NCBI RefSeq assembly: GCF_000503775.1 | Contig: NZ_KI629786.1 | Location: forward strand, 207,501-250,000 | Direction of reading: 5' to 3' | DNA: 42,500 nucleotides | Source of the DNA: Brevibacillus panacihumi W25 | Lineage (GTDB): Bacteria > Bacillota > Bacilli > Brevibacillales > Brevibacillaceae | Part shown: one piece after another, positions 1 through 9,544 of the stretch | Layout: the number at the start of each line of letters is the position of its first letter | Position numbering within the stretch: the first letter of the stretch is position 1 | Made by a program: the position numbers and the translations under genes | Notes under the pieces: model-generated | The model's database searches: none | The model's input: the letters and a program-made list of their open reading frames with translations, nothing else | What the model was told of the DNA's origin: nothing

Positions 1-90
1 TCGCTCCATCACTCAACCATCTGACTTGAAAAGCACTCATCATCGGCGAGCAAGAAATAATATAACACCAAAACAAGTTCAATGCAAGTG

Positions 91-125
91 AAAAAATAAA
101 AGTCGCTTGAAAAATATCAAGCGAC
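91..125 (-). terminator. Rho-independent terminator of lysS
   Basis: A perfect 8-bp stem (GTCGCTTG at 102-109 and CAAGCGAC at 118-125, 8-nt loop) lies just past the lysS stop codon. On the minus strand it is followed by a T-rich run (TTTTATTTTTTC). This is the normal form of an intrinsic terminator and marks the end of the lysS transcript. Bases 1-90 show no gene. Confidence 0.85.
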
Positions 126-133
126 CTCTTCAT

Positions 134-1663
<1,530 letters not shown>

Positions 1664-1725
1664 TCACTCCTCTTAAAAGATGCCTGAATTAGTAAATTTG
1701 GGCAGACGGGTTTAAATAGCGATAC

Positions 1726-1752
1726 GGCGTACCTTTATAAAAAAGGTACGCC
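1726..1752. other. Perfect 11-bp hairpin between greA and lysS
   Basis: GGCGTACCTTT (1726-1736) and AAAGGTACGCC (1742-1752) form a perfect stem with a 5-nt loop. No T-run follows on the minus strand (GTATCGCTATTT), so it does not look like a standard terminator. It could be an mRNA processing or stability element, or a leaky attenuator before lysS. Confidence 0.5.
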
Positions 1753-1765
1753 ACGGAAGTCCTGC

Positions 1766-2242
1766 TTACAGGGAGATATCGAGAATTTCGTACTGAATCA
1801 CGCCAGCCGGGACTTGCACATCCACTACCGCGCCCTTTGCCTTACCCAATAGTGCTTGCCCTACTGGGGACTCGTTGGAAATCTTGTTGTTCATCGGGTC
1901 AGATTCAGCAGATCCTACGATTGTATAATCCACAATATCGCCAAACTCCAGATCCTTCAATCTTACTTTGGAGCCTACGCTCACCACACCGGTATCTACG
2001 TCCTCATTGGTGATAATTCGTGCGTTGCGAAGCATTTTCTCCAGTGTAAGAATACGTCCCTCGATAAAAGCCTGTTCGTTTTTCGCTTCCTCGTATTCAG
2101 AGTTCTCACTGATATCGCCAAAGCTGATCGCTTCTTTAATCCGAGCAGCTACTTCCTTGCGTTTAACCGTTTTCAAATCTTCAAGCTCTTGTTCTAACTT
2201 TGCTAACCCTTCTGGTGTCAAGATCACTTCTTTTTCAGACAT
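1766..2242 (-). CDS. greA: Transcription elongation factor GreA
   Basis: Binds in the secondary channel of RNA polymerase and stimulates cleavage of backtracked RNA. The 158-aa length is typical. Residues 1-75 form the antiparallel coiled coil, with the acidic tip [10 protein letters not shown] at 41-50; Asp43 and Glu46 correspond to the residues that place the catalytic magnesium. The C-terminal half is the FKBP-like domain, with the usual [10 protein letters not shown] segment. The start follows a GGGGGAA ribosome binding site. In B. subtilis greA is elsewhere in the chromosome; here it sits between dusB and lysS. A possible own promoter (-10 TATAAT at 2321-2326) lies upstream. Confidence 0.97.
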   Translation of the reverse strand: MSEKEVILTPEGLAKLEQELEDLKTVKRKEVAARIKEAISFGDISENSEYEEAKNEQAFIEGRILTLEKMLRNARIITNEDVDTGVVSVGSKVRLKDLEFGDIVDYTIVGSAESDPMNNKISNESPVGQALLGKAKGAVVDVQVPAGVIQYEILDISL

Positions 2243-2320
2243 GACTCAATTCCCCCGTTTATAGATAATTCCATTCGTGCTGGGTTAAAGTACGAATGAT
2301 TATATGTAGTTGTTTTATGC

Positions 2321-2326
2321 ATTATA
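2321..2326 (-). promoter_or_regulatory. Possible greA promoter, -10 element
   Basis: A perfect TATAAT, read on the minus strand, lies about 80 bp before the greA start and downstream of the hairpin that ends dusB. No good -35 hexamer is visible at 16-18 bp, so the call is weak. Confidence 0.35.
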
Positions 2327-2360
2327 CAGTCGATTGCTAACTCTCGTGAGGATTCATAGG

Positions 2361-2386
2361 TAAAGCTGCCAGGTTGAACTGGCAGC
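2361..2386 (-). terminator. Hairpin after dusB, probable terminator
   Basis: GCTGCCAG (2365-2372) and CTGGCAGC (2379-2386) form a perfect 8-bp GC-rich stem with a 6-nt loop, about 60 bp past the dusB stop. On the minus strand only a short T-run follows (TTTACC), so termination may be partial. Confidence 0.5.
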
Positions 2387-2447
2387 TCGGTTCCCGATAT
2401 TACGGCATATTATAGGATATGAAGGAACCCTTGTCAATGTCTGGGTG

Positions 2448-3476
2448 TTAGTAGCGAATTGCCTCTTCACGGGCGGATTCCAGAGGCTCCTCCATATCAT
2501 CTCCGTAGTTTTCTACCCATTCGACATAATCATTGATAATCCGACGGAGTTCCTCTTCCGTCTCCACTGCATTGATCAAATTCTTGGTATGCGTAGCGCC
2601 CCTCAGGCCTTTCAAATACCAGGCTGCGTGCTTGCGCATTTCCAATACGCCTACGCGCGGCCCTTTCAAGGCAATCAACCGCTCCGCATGCAACAGGCAA
2701 ATGTCCATTTTTTCCCGTACGGAAGGCTCACCCGGCAAATCTCCCGTAGTCAGGTACTGAATCGTCCGGTACAGCATCCACGGATTACCCAGTGCTGCAC
2801 GTCCGATCATGACGCCGTCGCAGCCAGTGGTATCGAGCATGCGACGAGCATCCTCAGGAGTGGCGACATCCCCGTTCCCGATCACCGGAATGGAGACCGC
2901 TTCCTTGACCTTGCCAATCCAGCTCCAGTCCGCATGTCCCTTGTACATTTGCACACGTGTGCGTCCATGAATGGCGACCGCCTTGGCACCGGCTCGTTCT
3001 ACAGCTCGGGCATTATCCAATACAAACAGATGCTCTTCATCCCATCCCAGTCTCATTTTCACTGTGACAGGCTTTTCAACGGCATCGACGACAGCCGAAA
3101 CGACCTCATAAATCTTGTTCGGGTCCAGCAAAAGGCGCGCTCCTGCATCACAGCTGGTAATTTTCGGAACAGGACAACCCATATTGATGTCGATAATGTC
3201 GGCATTGGTATGCTGGTCGACATATTTCGCGGCTTGTACGAGGGTCTCCCTGTCACCGCCAAAAATTTGCAGGCTGAGCGGTTTTTCCCGTTCATCCACG
3301 TACAACATGTCCATGGTCTTCTTGTTGCCGTGGACGATTCCTTTGTCACTCACCATTTCAGCACAGACCAAGCCCGTGCCAAATTCTTTGGCGATCAAGC
3401 GAAAAGCAGGGTTGCAGACTCCTGCCATCGGAGCCAAAACCACGTTGTTTTTTAATTCGATGTTACCGATTTTCAT
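2448..3476 (-). CDS. dusB: tRNA-dihydrouridine synthase, DusB type
   Basis: An FMN enzyme that reduces uridines in the tRNA D-loop to dihydrouridine using NADPH. The 342 aa begin with the TIM-barrel FMN site ([14 protein letters not shown] at about 13-26). The catalytic cysteine is Cys101 in INMGCPVPK. The HGRTR motif near 170 and the phosphate-binding GNGDV and [10 protein letters not shown] segments are all present. The ATG follows a GGAGG ribosome binding site. It lies directly after yazB, as in B. subtilis (yacF/dusB). Nothing unusual is seen. Confidence 0.97.
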   Translation of the reverse strand: MKIGNIELKNNVVLAPMAGVCNPAFRLIAKEFGTGLVCAEMVSDKGIVHGNKKTMDMLYVDEREKPLSLQIFGGDRETLVQAAKYVDQHTNADIIDINMGCPVPKITSCDAGARLLLDPNKIYEVVSAVVDAVEKPVTVKMRLGWDEEHLFVLDNARAVERAGAKAVAIHGRTRVQMYKGHADWSWIGKVKEAVSIPVIGNGDVATPEDARRMLDTTGCDGVMIGRAALGNPWMLYRTIQYLTTGDLPGEPSVREKMDICLLHAERLIALKGPRVGVLEMRKHAAWYLKGLRGATHTKNLINAVETEEELRRIINDYVEWVENYGDDMEEPLESAREEAIRY

Positions 3477-3553
3477 CTATAAAACCTCCTATCTGCAAAA
3501 TCACCCGCCGCATGCGAGCGGTTGCCTGGAGAGGGAATAGCCCATCCATTCCA

Positions 3554-3766
3554 TCATGCATTATTTATATCACATAATTCTTCTACATCGATTTGTAAAG
3601 TACTGGCGATCTTCCGTAGAACTGGCTCCGTCGGGACTCGAGTTCCACGCTCCAACGACCCTACAAAGGAGAGCGACACTCCCAGCTTTTCCGCCAGTCC
3701 TTGCTGCGTATACCCTTTTAATTTTCGGAAGGACCGGATTCGGTTTCCCAGTCGATTGTTCCCCAC
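3554..3766 (-). CDS. yazB: Small XRE-family helix-turn-helix protein
   Basis: A 70-aa single-domain Cro/CI-type DNA-binding protein. The helix-turn-helix covers about residues 9-63, with the typical QQGLAEKLGVSLSFVGSLER stretch. In Bacillus a gene of this size and type (yazB) always sits between folK and dusB, so synteny gives the name; its target is not known. The start is GTG behind AAGGGGG, which makes a 49-bp overlap with the end of folK. No ligand or second domain is present. It may regulate this operon, but that is inference. Confidence 0.85.
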   Translation of the reverse strand: MGNNRLGNRIRSFRKLKGYTQQGLAEKLGVSLSFVGSLERGTRVPTEPVLRKIASTLQIDVEELCDINNA

Positions 3767-4248
3767 TTTCGTACCCCCTTCTGATCCTCCGACAAATATG
3801 AAAGATAATGAGAAATCGTCTGATTGAAAATCGGCAGAGCCCCGCCCTTCCAGACGTCATTCAATGGTACGAGCACAAAAGCCCGTTTTGTCAGCTCCGG
3901 GTGGGGGATGCGCAAATGCTCCAGAGAAATGCTGCTCTCCCCGTACAGCAACAGATCAATATCAATCGTACGCGGTCCCCAGCGGATGGTGCGTACACGG
4001 CCCAGCTCCTGCTCGACTAAGAGTGCGGCCGACAGCAATTGCTCAGCAGACAGCTCTGTTTGCACGGCGATGACCATATTCAGAAAAGCGTCTTGATCCA
4101 CATAACCGACCGGATCGGTCTCGTACACATCCGAAATCTGCAATACGCGAATCCCCGGGTGTGCATCCAGCCGGGTAATCGCCTGTTGCAGATGGTCCGC
4201 ACGATCTCCGAGATTGGACCCAAGCGCCAGGTAAGCGCGAACTGTCAT
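3718..4248 (-). CDS. folK: 2-amino-4-hydroxy-6-hydroxymethyldihydropteridine diphosphokinase (HPPK)
   Basis: Transfers pyrophosphate from ATP to 6-hydroxymethyl-7,8-dihydropterin, the step before dihydropteroate synthase. At 176 aa it is close to the usual size. The family marks are ALGSNLGD at 8-15, YETDPVG at 42-48, and RWGPRTIDIDLLLY at 89-102, whose Asp96 and Asp98 bind the two magnesium ions; IPHPEL follows. Its ATG shares a base with the folB stop (TGATG), so translation is coupled. The C-terminus overlaps the start of yazB. Confidence 0.97.
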   Translation of the reverse strand: MTVRAYLALGSNLGDRADHLQQAITRLDAHPGIRVLQISDVYETDPVGYVDQDAFLNMVIAVQTELSAEQLLSAALLVEQELGRVRTIRWGPRTIDIDLLLYGESSISLEHLRIPHPELTKRAFVLVPLNDVWKGGALPIFNQTISHYLSYLSEDQKGVRKWGTIDWETESGPSEN

Positions 4249-4616
4249 CAGCGAAAATCCTCTCTTTTGCGCGTCATCTCGATGGCTACCGAATCATAAT
4301 GCCCGTTAATCGGCGGGTTCGGCTTCGTAACCTTGACTTTTACTTCTGCCAGCGGAAACTGGTGCAGAAGCTTTTCTGCAATGTTCGCAGTCAAAGCCTC
4401 CACCAGCTTGAAGCGCTGACCCTCCACGATCTGCTGAACACTGGAGAAGATCTCCGCGTAATTGATCGTATCATTCAGGTCATCACTTGCCCCCGCCTTG
4501 GAAAGGTCTGCAGAAAGCGCAAGATCGACATAAAAACGTTGTCCCAGCTCTGCCTCCGCTGCAAAAACACCGTGGTATCCGTAGAATGACATGCCGCTGA
4601 AGTAGATTTTATCCAA
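4248..4616 (-). CDS. folB: Dihydroneopterin aldolase
   Basis: Cleaves 7,8-dihydroneopterin to 6-hydroxymethyl-7,8-dihydropterin and glycolaldehyde. The 122 aa show the tunnelling-fold signature. GYHGVFAAEAELGQRF lies at 13-28, NYAEIF around 52-57, Glu73 in LVEALT, and Lys98 in VTKPNPPI is the catalytic lysine. The start overlaps the end of folP by 8 bp and the stop overlaps the folK start by 1 bp. The three pterin genes are therefore one translational unit. Confidence 0.97.
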   Translation of the reverse strand: MDKIYFSGMSFYGYHGVFAAEAELGQRFYVDLALSADLSKAGASDDLNDTINYAEIFSSVQQIVEGQRFKLVEALTANIAEKLLHQFPLAEVKVKVTKPNPPINGHYDSVAIEMTRKREDFR

Positions 4617-5796
4617 CGTGTACGCCTCCCTTGACCATTGCGTCCATCATCGTGGTCACGCGCTTCATTTCTTTGACGTCATGCACCCGGACCATGTGGC
4701 ATCCTTTGGCGACGCCCAGCGCCACTGTCGCCGCCGTTCCTTCCATTCGTTCATCCACCGGAAGGTCCAAGACATGTCCGATCATTGATTTTCGCGAGGT
4801 AGCCAACAAGACAGGAAAACCAAGTCCGACCAGATCGTCCAGCCTTCTCATCGTCTCCAGATTTTGTTCCAGAGACTTGGCAAATCCGATGCCAGGATCC
4901 AGGATAATCTGGTCATGGCGCACCCCTGCCTGGAGCGCAATCTGTACGGATTCTCGCAAGTCTTTGACAAAATTGGCGAAGAAGTGCTGATAATTCCGGT
5001 CTTCCCGATTGTGCATCAAAATAATCGGCACCTGGTGGCGTGCGGCGACCTCCGCCATGCGCTTGTCCCGTTTGGCGCCCCAGATGTCATTGATAATATG
5101 TGCGCCTGCCTGTACCGCTCGATCCGCCACTTCTGCTTTATACGTATCAATCGAGAGCGGCACCTGAAGCTCGGTCGACAGAGCGCGAATAATCGGGAGG
5201 ACCCGATCCATTTCCTCGGCTGCATCTACTGGCTCTGATCCCGGACGAGTCGATTCGCCGCCGATGTCAATCAAATCGGCACCCGCCTCAACCATATGAC
5301 GGGCCTGCGCGACCGCCTGATCCAAATCTATATACCGTCCACCGTCCGAGAAGGAGTCCGGCGTGACATTCAAAATTCCCATCACCAGCGTACGCTCGCC
5401 CAAGGGCAGCACATGAGGACCGCATACCAGCCTGCGGCGTCGGTCCAGCTGTTCGCGCATAGCCAAGGCTTCCCGTATCTCCTCCGCTGCCGCATACATC
5501 CTCTGCTCCTCGTTGGATAAGCGTTGCAATGCCAGCTCCAACTGGGAACGTGTAGCTAAAAGCAAGGCTTCCAGCTCATCTCCAGGATGACCCGAAAAAA
5601 TGGCTTCTCCACCGCACGCTTGCATGGTTTGACGCAAAAAATGAGCCTCTTCCCATGTGAGGCCCTCCAAATGGATCAGCATATTCTCACCATATTGAGC
5701 CAACTGCTCCGCTAGGGGAGAAACAATTCCTCGTTTGGACAGCTCTGATACACGTTCCCTGTGCTGGGCCTGGATCAGGAATGGATTGTACTTCAT
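4609..5796 (-). CDS. folP: Dihydropteroate synthase, long form with N-terminal extension
   Basis: Joins p-aminobenzoate to hydroxymethyldihydropterin pyrophosphate; it is the sulfonamide target. The catalytic barrel starts near residue 125, with MGILNVTPDSFSDGG at 139-153, DIGGESTRPG at 177-186, the SIDTYK and NDIWG segments, DPGIGFAKSLEQN near 300 and TSRKSMIG near 340. At 395 aa it is about 110 aa longer than the B. subtilis enzyme. The extra N-terminus is helical, contains a GGEAIFSGH segment, and has no catalytic motif I recognise. The ATG has an AAAGGGAG ribosome binding site, somewhat far at 11-12 nt. Long forms occur in other Firmicutes, as far as I recall. Confidence 0.96.
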   Translation of the reverse strand: MKYNPFLIQAQHRERVSELSKRGIVSPLAEQLAQYGENMLIHLEGLTWEEAHFLRQTMQACGGEAIFSGHPGDELEALLLATRSQLELALQRLSNEEQRMYAAAEEIREALAMREQLDRRRRLVCGPHVLPLGERTLVMGILNVTPDSFSDGGRYIDLDQAVAQARHMVEAGADLIDIGGESTRPGSEPVDAAEEMDRVLPIIRALSTELQVPLSIDTYKAEVADRAVQAGAHIINDIWGAKRDKRMAEVAARHQVPIILMHNREDRNYQHFFANFVKDLRESVQIALQAGVRHDQIILDPGIGFAKSLEQNLETMRRLDDLVGLGFPVLLATSRKSMIGHVLDLPVDERMEGTAATVALGVAKGCHMVRVHDVKEMKRVTTMMDAMVKGGVHVG

Positions 5797-5851
5797 CTTT
5801 CTAACTACTCCCTTTACCGTCTTGGCATGTTGATTAGTAGCATACCATAAG

Positions 5852-6697
5852 TCAGCCGTTGCCCGCTACAGACTCACGGTAGGCGCGGTGCAGTTTGCTC
5901 GTATGCTCCCCGTAGCAAACCGGAACTCTTTTTCCATCTATTTCACTGACAGGAACCATCTCCTGCACAGAATTGGTCAGAAATACTTCTTCAGCTCCCA
6001 ACAGCTCTTCCAATCGGTATTTGCCTTGCTCCACAGACATGCCAAGCCTTTGCGCCAGCTGCAACACATGCTGCCTGGTAACCCCGCCCAAAATTCCCGT
6101 ATCGAGCGAAGGCGTGTAGAGACAGCTATTTTTCACCCAAAAGAGATTGCTGACGATCCCTTCTGCCACATACCCTTCTGCGGTCAAAAACAACCCCTCC
6201 GCATCTGTACGCGGTCCCAGCTCCTGCTTGGCCAAGGCGTTATTCAAATAGTTGTGGGATTTGAAGCGCTGATGTCCTTCTGCGGTCTGTCGCGCGAGTC
6301 TTAGAGTCTGCAGTTTTTTGGGAGCAGGAGGAATAGTCAAGGCCGCGACTGGCTTGACGAAAATAAACAAGGAAGGACGCTCGTAACCCTCCGCTGCCAA
6401 TCCGACTCCTTCCTCTCCTGCCGTCACGCTAAGACGAACGTAAGCGTCAGACAGTCCGTTGGCAGCTACGGTCTGCAAAACAGCCTGGGCCAGCTCATCC
6501 GAGGTCCACGGAGCCGAAATGCGCAACGCCAAAAGCCCGGATTGAAGCCGGGCGTAGTGCTGGTCCCACAAAAACAGTTGGCGGTCGTACACGCGCATCG
6601 TCTCAAACAAGCCAATTCCGTATAAAAAGCCGTGGTCCATTACGGAAACCACGGCTTCATGAGCAGGGCAGATAGATCCGTTTACATAGACATGCAT
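5852..6697 (-). CDS. pabC: 4-amino-4-deoxychorismate lyase (class IV aminotransferase fold)
   Basis: A PLP enzyme that releases pyruvate from aminodeoxychorismate to give p-aminobenzoate. The 281 aa have the fold-type IV pattern: DHGFLYGIGLFETMRVYD at 21-38, a PLP lysine candidate at Lys146 in FKSHNYLNNALAKQE, and Glu179 in EGYVAEGIVSNLFW. D-amino-acid and branched-chain aminotransferases share the fold. The position before folP and the missing folate step decide for PabC. It follows tatC after only 47 bp with no U-tract terminator, so it may be partly read from the phoX-tat transcript. A GGGAGAG ribosome binding site precedes the ATG. Confidence 0.92.
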   Translation of the reverse strand: MHVYVNGSICPAHEAVVSVMDHGFLYGIGLFETMRVYDRQLFLWDQHYARLQSGLLALRISAPWTSDELAQAVLQTVAANGLSDAYVRLSVTAGEEGVGLAAEGYERPSLFIFVKPVAALTIPPAPKKLQTLRLARQTAEGHQRFKSHNYLNNALAKQELGPRTDAEGLFLTAEGYVAEGIVSNLFWVKNSCLYTPSLDTGILGGVTRQHVLQLAQRLGMSVEQGKYRLEELLGAEEVFLTNSVQEMVPVSEIDGKRVPVCYGEHTSKLHRAYRESVAGNG

Positions 6698-6744
6698 GTT
6701 CGTTCTCTCCCGATATGATCAATACATCCATCATATCATACATT

Positions 6745-7470
6745 CTACGAGGTGAGCGCTGTCTCCTCTGCGCGCTTGCGGTGAATGAAGCGGGAGATGG
6801 CGATTGAACATTCGTACAAAAACAGCAGCGGCACAATAACCAGCACATCGGAAAGCAAATCCGGCGGCGTGATCGTAATGGATATCACACAGAGGATAAA
6901 ATAGGCTGGCTTCCGCATTTTCGCCAGCCGATGCGGATTGACGATGCCTAGATGGCTGAGAAAAAGCACGATGACAGGCATCTCGAACAGCAGGGCAAAC
7001 GGCAGGCAGAGATGAAACATGAACGTAAAGTAGTCATTGGCTGTAATCACCAGGTCAAAATTGCCGTTGGACAGGCCCAGAACGAACTGATACGTCATCG
7101 GAAACAAAATGAAATACGCAAAGGAAAGGCCCAGCAAAAAAAGGATAAAGAGGGCGGGAATGTACATCAAGGCTACCTTTTTCTCCCGCTCCCGCAAGGC
7201 AGGTACGACGAATTTCCATATCTGGTAGGCAGCGACCGGGATCGTCACCGCAATCGCTCCTACCGCTGCCAATTTGACATAGATCGACAAAATATCGCCG
7301 GGCCCCAAAATCGCCAGTTTTTCCCCAGAACGCCGCGCAAGCTCCTGATAGATGGTATCTACAAACAGGAAGCAAAGCACCAGGCTGCCGAGAAATGTGG
7401 CCAGCACTATCATGATGCGGCGGCGCAAATCGGTCAGATGCTCAAAAAAAGGCATCTCCTGTCTAGTTGA
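6745..7470 (-). CDS. tatC: Twin-arginine translocase subunit TatC
   Basis: The multi-spanning receptor of the Tat pathway, which binds twin-arginine signal peptides and forms the translocase with TatA. I place the start at the GTG at 7470 (241 aa, [13 protein letters not shown]), with GGGGAGG upstream and an 8-bp overlap with tatA; an in-frame start at 7515 would run deep into tatA. The cytoplasmic EHLTDLRRR motif is the TatC hallmark. About six membrane spans follow, ending with a basic [10 protein letters not shown] tail. It forms an operon with tatA and with phoX, whose product carries a Tat signal. Confidence 0.94.
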   Translation of the reverse strand, partial: STRQEMPFFEHLTDLRRRIMIVLATFLGSLVLCFLFVDTIYQELARRSGEKLAILGPGDILSIYVKLAAVGAIAVTIPVAAYQIWKFVVPALREREKKVALMYIPALFILFLLGLSFAYFILFPMTYQFVLGLSNGNFDLVITANDYFTFMFHLCLPFALLFEMPVIVLFLSHLGIVNPHRLAKMRKPAYFILCVISITITPPDLLSDVLVIVPLLFLYECSIAISRFIHRKRAEETALTS

Positions 7471-7666
7471 CACGTTTTGTTGTTTCCTCCCCGTTTTTCG
7501 CCAAATCCGCATCATCGTCTTTGGTCAAATCCCTGGCCGCTGTTTTAAACTCGGTCAAGGTACGGCCAAAAGCACGGCCAATCTCTGGAAGCTTGCTGGG
7601 TCCAAAAATGACCAGCGCAATGACCAGAATTAAGATGAGCCCAGGAATTCCGATACTCGACAACAT
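7463..7666 (-). CDS. tatA: Twin-arginine translocase subunit TatA
   Basis: A small pore-forming component of the Tat pathway. The 67 aa have one N-terminal membrane span (about 4-20) and then the hinge and amphipathic helix [17 protein letters not shown], the TatA/E signature. The tail is charged. It lies between phoX and tatC, the layout of phoD-tatAd-tatCd in B. subtilis, where the Tat pair serves one phosphatase. It starts 18 bp after the phoX stop. Confidence 0.95.
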   Translation of the reverse strand: MLSSIGIPGLILILVIALVIFGPSKLPEIGRAFGRTLTEFKTAARDLTKDDDADLAKNGEETTKRVN

Positions 7667-7684
7667 CTTCTGCTACACTCCCTC

Positions 7685-9322
7685 CTAGAACCCGTTGATT
7701 GCGATCACGCTAGGCAAAGCTACATGACTTCCGCCTTTGGGCCAGTGACTGGTCGGCTTGTCGTATGTCTTGAGATTTTCTCCCGGATGCTGGACAGCAA
7801 GGAACAAGGTTTTCTCATCCGGCGTGAACCAGGGTCCCGTCATTTCCGAACCGACCGGGCCAGAAGCGAATTGAACGGCTACACCCTTATTCTCTCCCGC
7901 TGTCGGAATGAAAAATACACCATTGTTGCCAAAAGACTGATAGATTCCCGTATTGGTTGACGAAGAAGAGATGTCTGTCACGACCCACAGATTGCCGGCA
8001 CTGTCAAAAGCCATATTGTCCGGTGCGGAGAAGCCGCTTTGCGGACCACCTGTTGCGAAGATTTCAAAGGTGAATTCTTCCCCGGCATGCTGATTGTCTT
8101 TTTCGAACAGACGCACGATTTGGCCGTAAAAATTGCCGTGGCTGCTGTTGTTTGTCAGCGCGATAAACACGGAACCATCGATCGGGTGGACTTCCAGGTC
8201 CTCAGGACGATCCATCGGCGTAGCGCCCACTGCCTTCGCTGCATCGCGGCAATTGATCAGAACATCTGCCTGGGAAGCAAACAAAGGTTTTCCGTCCTTG
8301 GCTGCCTTTTGCAATGCTTCATTGGTAGCCAGATCCAACGAAATCCAGGTGCCTTTTCCAAAGTTGGCGACATACAGGGTGCCATCTTCCAGCAGTCTGG
8401 AATTGGCCTTGCCAGCCTTGGGATCATACTTTCCTTTGGAGACGTATTTGTACACGTACTGATCTCGCGCGTCATCCCCCATATAGACGACCAGCTGTCC
8501 TGTGGAGGCCAAGACCATTGCCGTATTTTCGTGCGAGAAACGACCGAGTGCTGTATGTTTTTTCGGAGTGGATTTTGGATCGAACGGATCGACTTCTACC
8601 ACCCAGCCGTAATGTCTGGCATCCTCCAGCTTGCAGTCTCCCACGACATCCATATAGTTTTCCTCGCAGGAGAGGATGGTGTTCCACAAGGTTACGCCGC
8701 CGGAGCAGTTGGCGAAGGTCCCGGTTACCTCCTTGGCGATGCTCGCTGCAGGTCCTGTCAGCACGTGCTTGGTCAAGCCGCTGACACGTCTGCCGTATGT
8801 AGAATCAGAGACGAGCTTCCATTTGCCGTTCTGTTTTTTGATTTCAATGACCGAGCCACCCAAGGCGTACAGGTACTTCTGGATTTGCTCAGGCGTACGC
8901 TTGTTGTCTTCAGCATCAGCGCCGAGATAGTCGTAGCCGTTCACGTAGTATTCCAGCTCGCCCAAGTATTCGTGGTTCACCCACAGCAAGCCATGCTCGG
9001 GGTTGCCTTCGATTGGCAGAAAACAAGTAAAGTCGTTGTTGAAGCCGAATGTATCGCCTGCAGGGTTGATCACATCGCCATAAGAGGCGATGACATCGTA
9101 GGTGTAGCCTTTTGGCAAGACAACATCATCCTTGGTCGTAGGTTGAATCGGCGAAAATTTTGGATTGAAATGGCTCGCTTTGGTCTCCAGTCCAAACAAG
9201 TGATCCGCTGTTCTGCCGGAAAGTGGTCCCGCCGCCAAAGCCGGAATCCCTGTAGCCAGCGAAGCCAATGCTGCTGTTCCCGCTCCCAGGTAAGTCAAAA
9301 ATTGTCGACGATTGACGTCCAT
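7685..9322 (-). CDS. phoX: PhoX-type alkaline phosphatase (DUF839) with Tat signal
   Basis: A predicted extracytoplasmic, metal-dependent phosphatase of the PhoX family that would free phosphate from organic esters. I choose the ATG at 9322 (545 aa), 8 nt after GGGAG; a reading frame open to 9388 lacks such a site. Residues 3-8 (VNRRQF) begin a twin-arginine signal, followed by a hydrophobic stretch ending in ALAA near residue 31. The mature part has PhoX-like segments: GLLWVNHEY, SCEENYMD, GRFSHENTAM, RPEDLEVHP and SAPDNMAFD, which hold the acidic ligands for calcium and iron in the family. tatA and tatC follow directly, and a Pho-box-like site precedes it. Enzyme activity is inferred from the family. 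Confidence 0.9.
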   Translation of the reverse strand: MDVNRRQFLTYLGAGTAALASLATGIPALAAGPLSGRTADHLFGLETKASHFNPKFSPIQPTTKDDVVLPKGYTYDVIASYGDVINPAGDTFGFNNDFTCFLPIEGNPEHGLLWVNHEYLGELEYYVNGYDYLGADAEDNKRTPEQIQKYLYALGGSVIEIKKQNGKWKLVSDSTYGRRVSGLTKHVLTGPAASIAKEVTGTFANCSGGVTLWNTILSCEENYMDVVGDCKLEDARHYGWVVEVDPFDPKSTPKKHTALGRFSHENTAMVLASTGQLVVYMGDDARDQYVYKYVSKGKYDPKAGKANSRLLEDGTLYVANFGKGTWISLDLATNEALQKAAKDGKPLFASQADVLINCRDAAKAVGATPMDRPEDLEVHPIDGSVFIALTNNSSHGNFYGQIVRLFEKDNQHAGEEFTFEIFATGGPQSGFSAPDNMAFDSAGNLWVVTDISSSSTNTGIYQSFGNNGVFFIPTAGENKGVAVQFASGPVGSEMTGPWFTPDEKTLFLAVQHPGENLKTYDKPTSHWPKGGSHVALPSVIAINGF

Positions 9323-9393
9323 CTTCATCGCTCCCTTTTTCTTGGTTCTGTATCTCATCCTAATTCGATGGTACAGAAGCGACGTCAAAGGAG

Positions 9394-9421
9394 CGTTAAT
9401 TCCCTATAAAGAAAGTGTAAA
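9394..9421 (-). promoter_or_regulatory. Probable Pho box (PhoP binding site) upstream of phoX
   Basis: On the minus strand three hexamers occur with exact 11-bp spacing: TTTACA (9416-9421), TTTATA (9405-9410) and TTAACG (9394-9399). The Bacillus PhoP consensus is TT(A/C/T)A(C/T)A repeated every 10-11 bp. The first two match it fully and the third misses only the last base. A weak -10 (TACCAT, 9368-9373) lies 20 bp downstream, and phoX starts at 9322. Confidence 0.65.
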
Positions 9422-9470
9422 TAATTGATTCAAGAAATGGGCGAATTTCATATGCGTATTTTGGGATGGA

Positions 9471-9490
9471 ACCCACTCCGCGGAATGGGT
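9471..9490. promoter_or_regulatory. 20-bp palindrome upstream of the His-rich gene, possible operator
   Basis: The site ACCCACTCCGCGGAATGGGT is a perfect dyad apart from one central pair mismatch. It lies 55 bp before the divergent plus-strand gene, directly before a TATACA that could be a -10. A dyad placed against the -10 suits a repressor or MerR-type regulator. The regulator is not identifiable here. Confidence 0.4.
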
Positions 9491-9544
9491 ATACACATAG
9501 AAATACATTGTGTTCAAGGATAGGGAGGTCGAAAGGAGGGTTTT

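Noticed and set aside
2445..3455. A 336-codon plus-strand frame opposite dusB
   Set aside because: Same reason: the minus strand holds an intact DusB.
6712..6737. GATATGAT/ATCATATC inverted repeat between tatC and pabC
   Set aside because: AT-rich, no T-run, too weak to call a terminator; it may be chance.
8039..9409. A 456-codon open frame on the plus strand opposite phoX
   Set aside because: It lies wholly antisense to phoX, has no ribosome binding site or known motif, and comes from the codon bias of the real gene.
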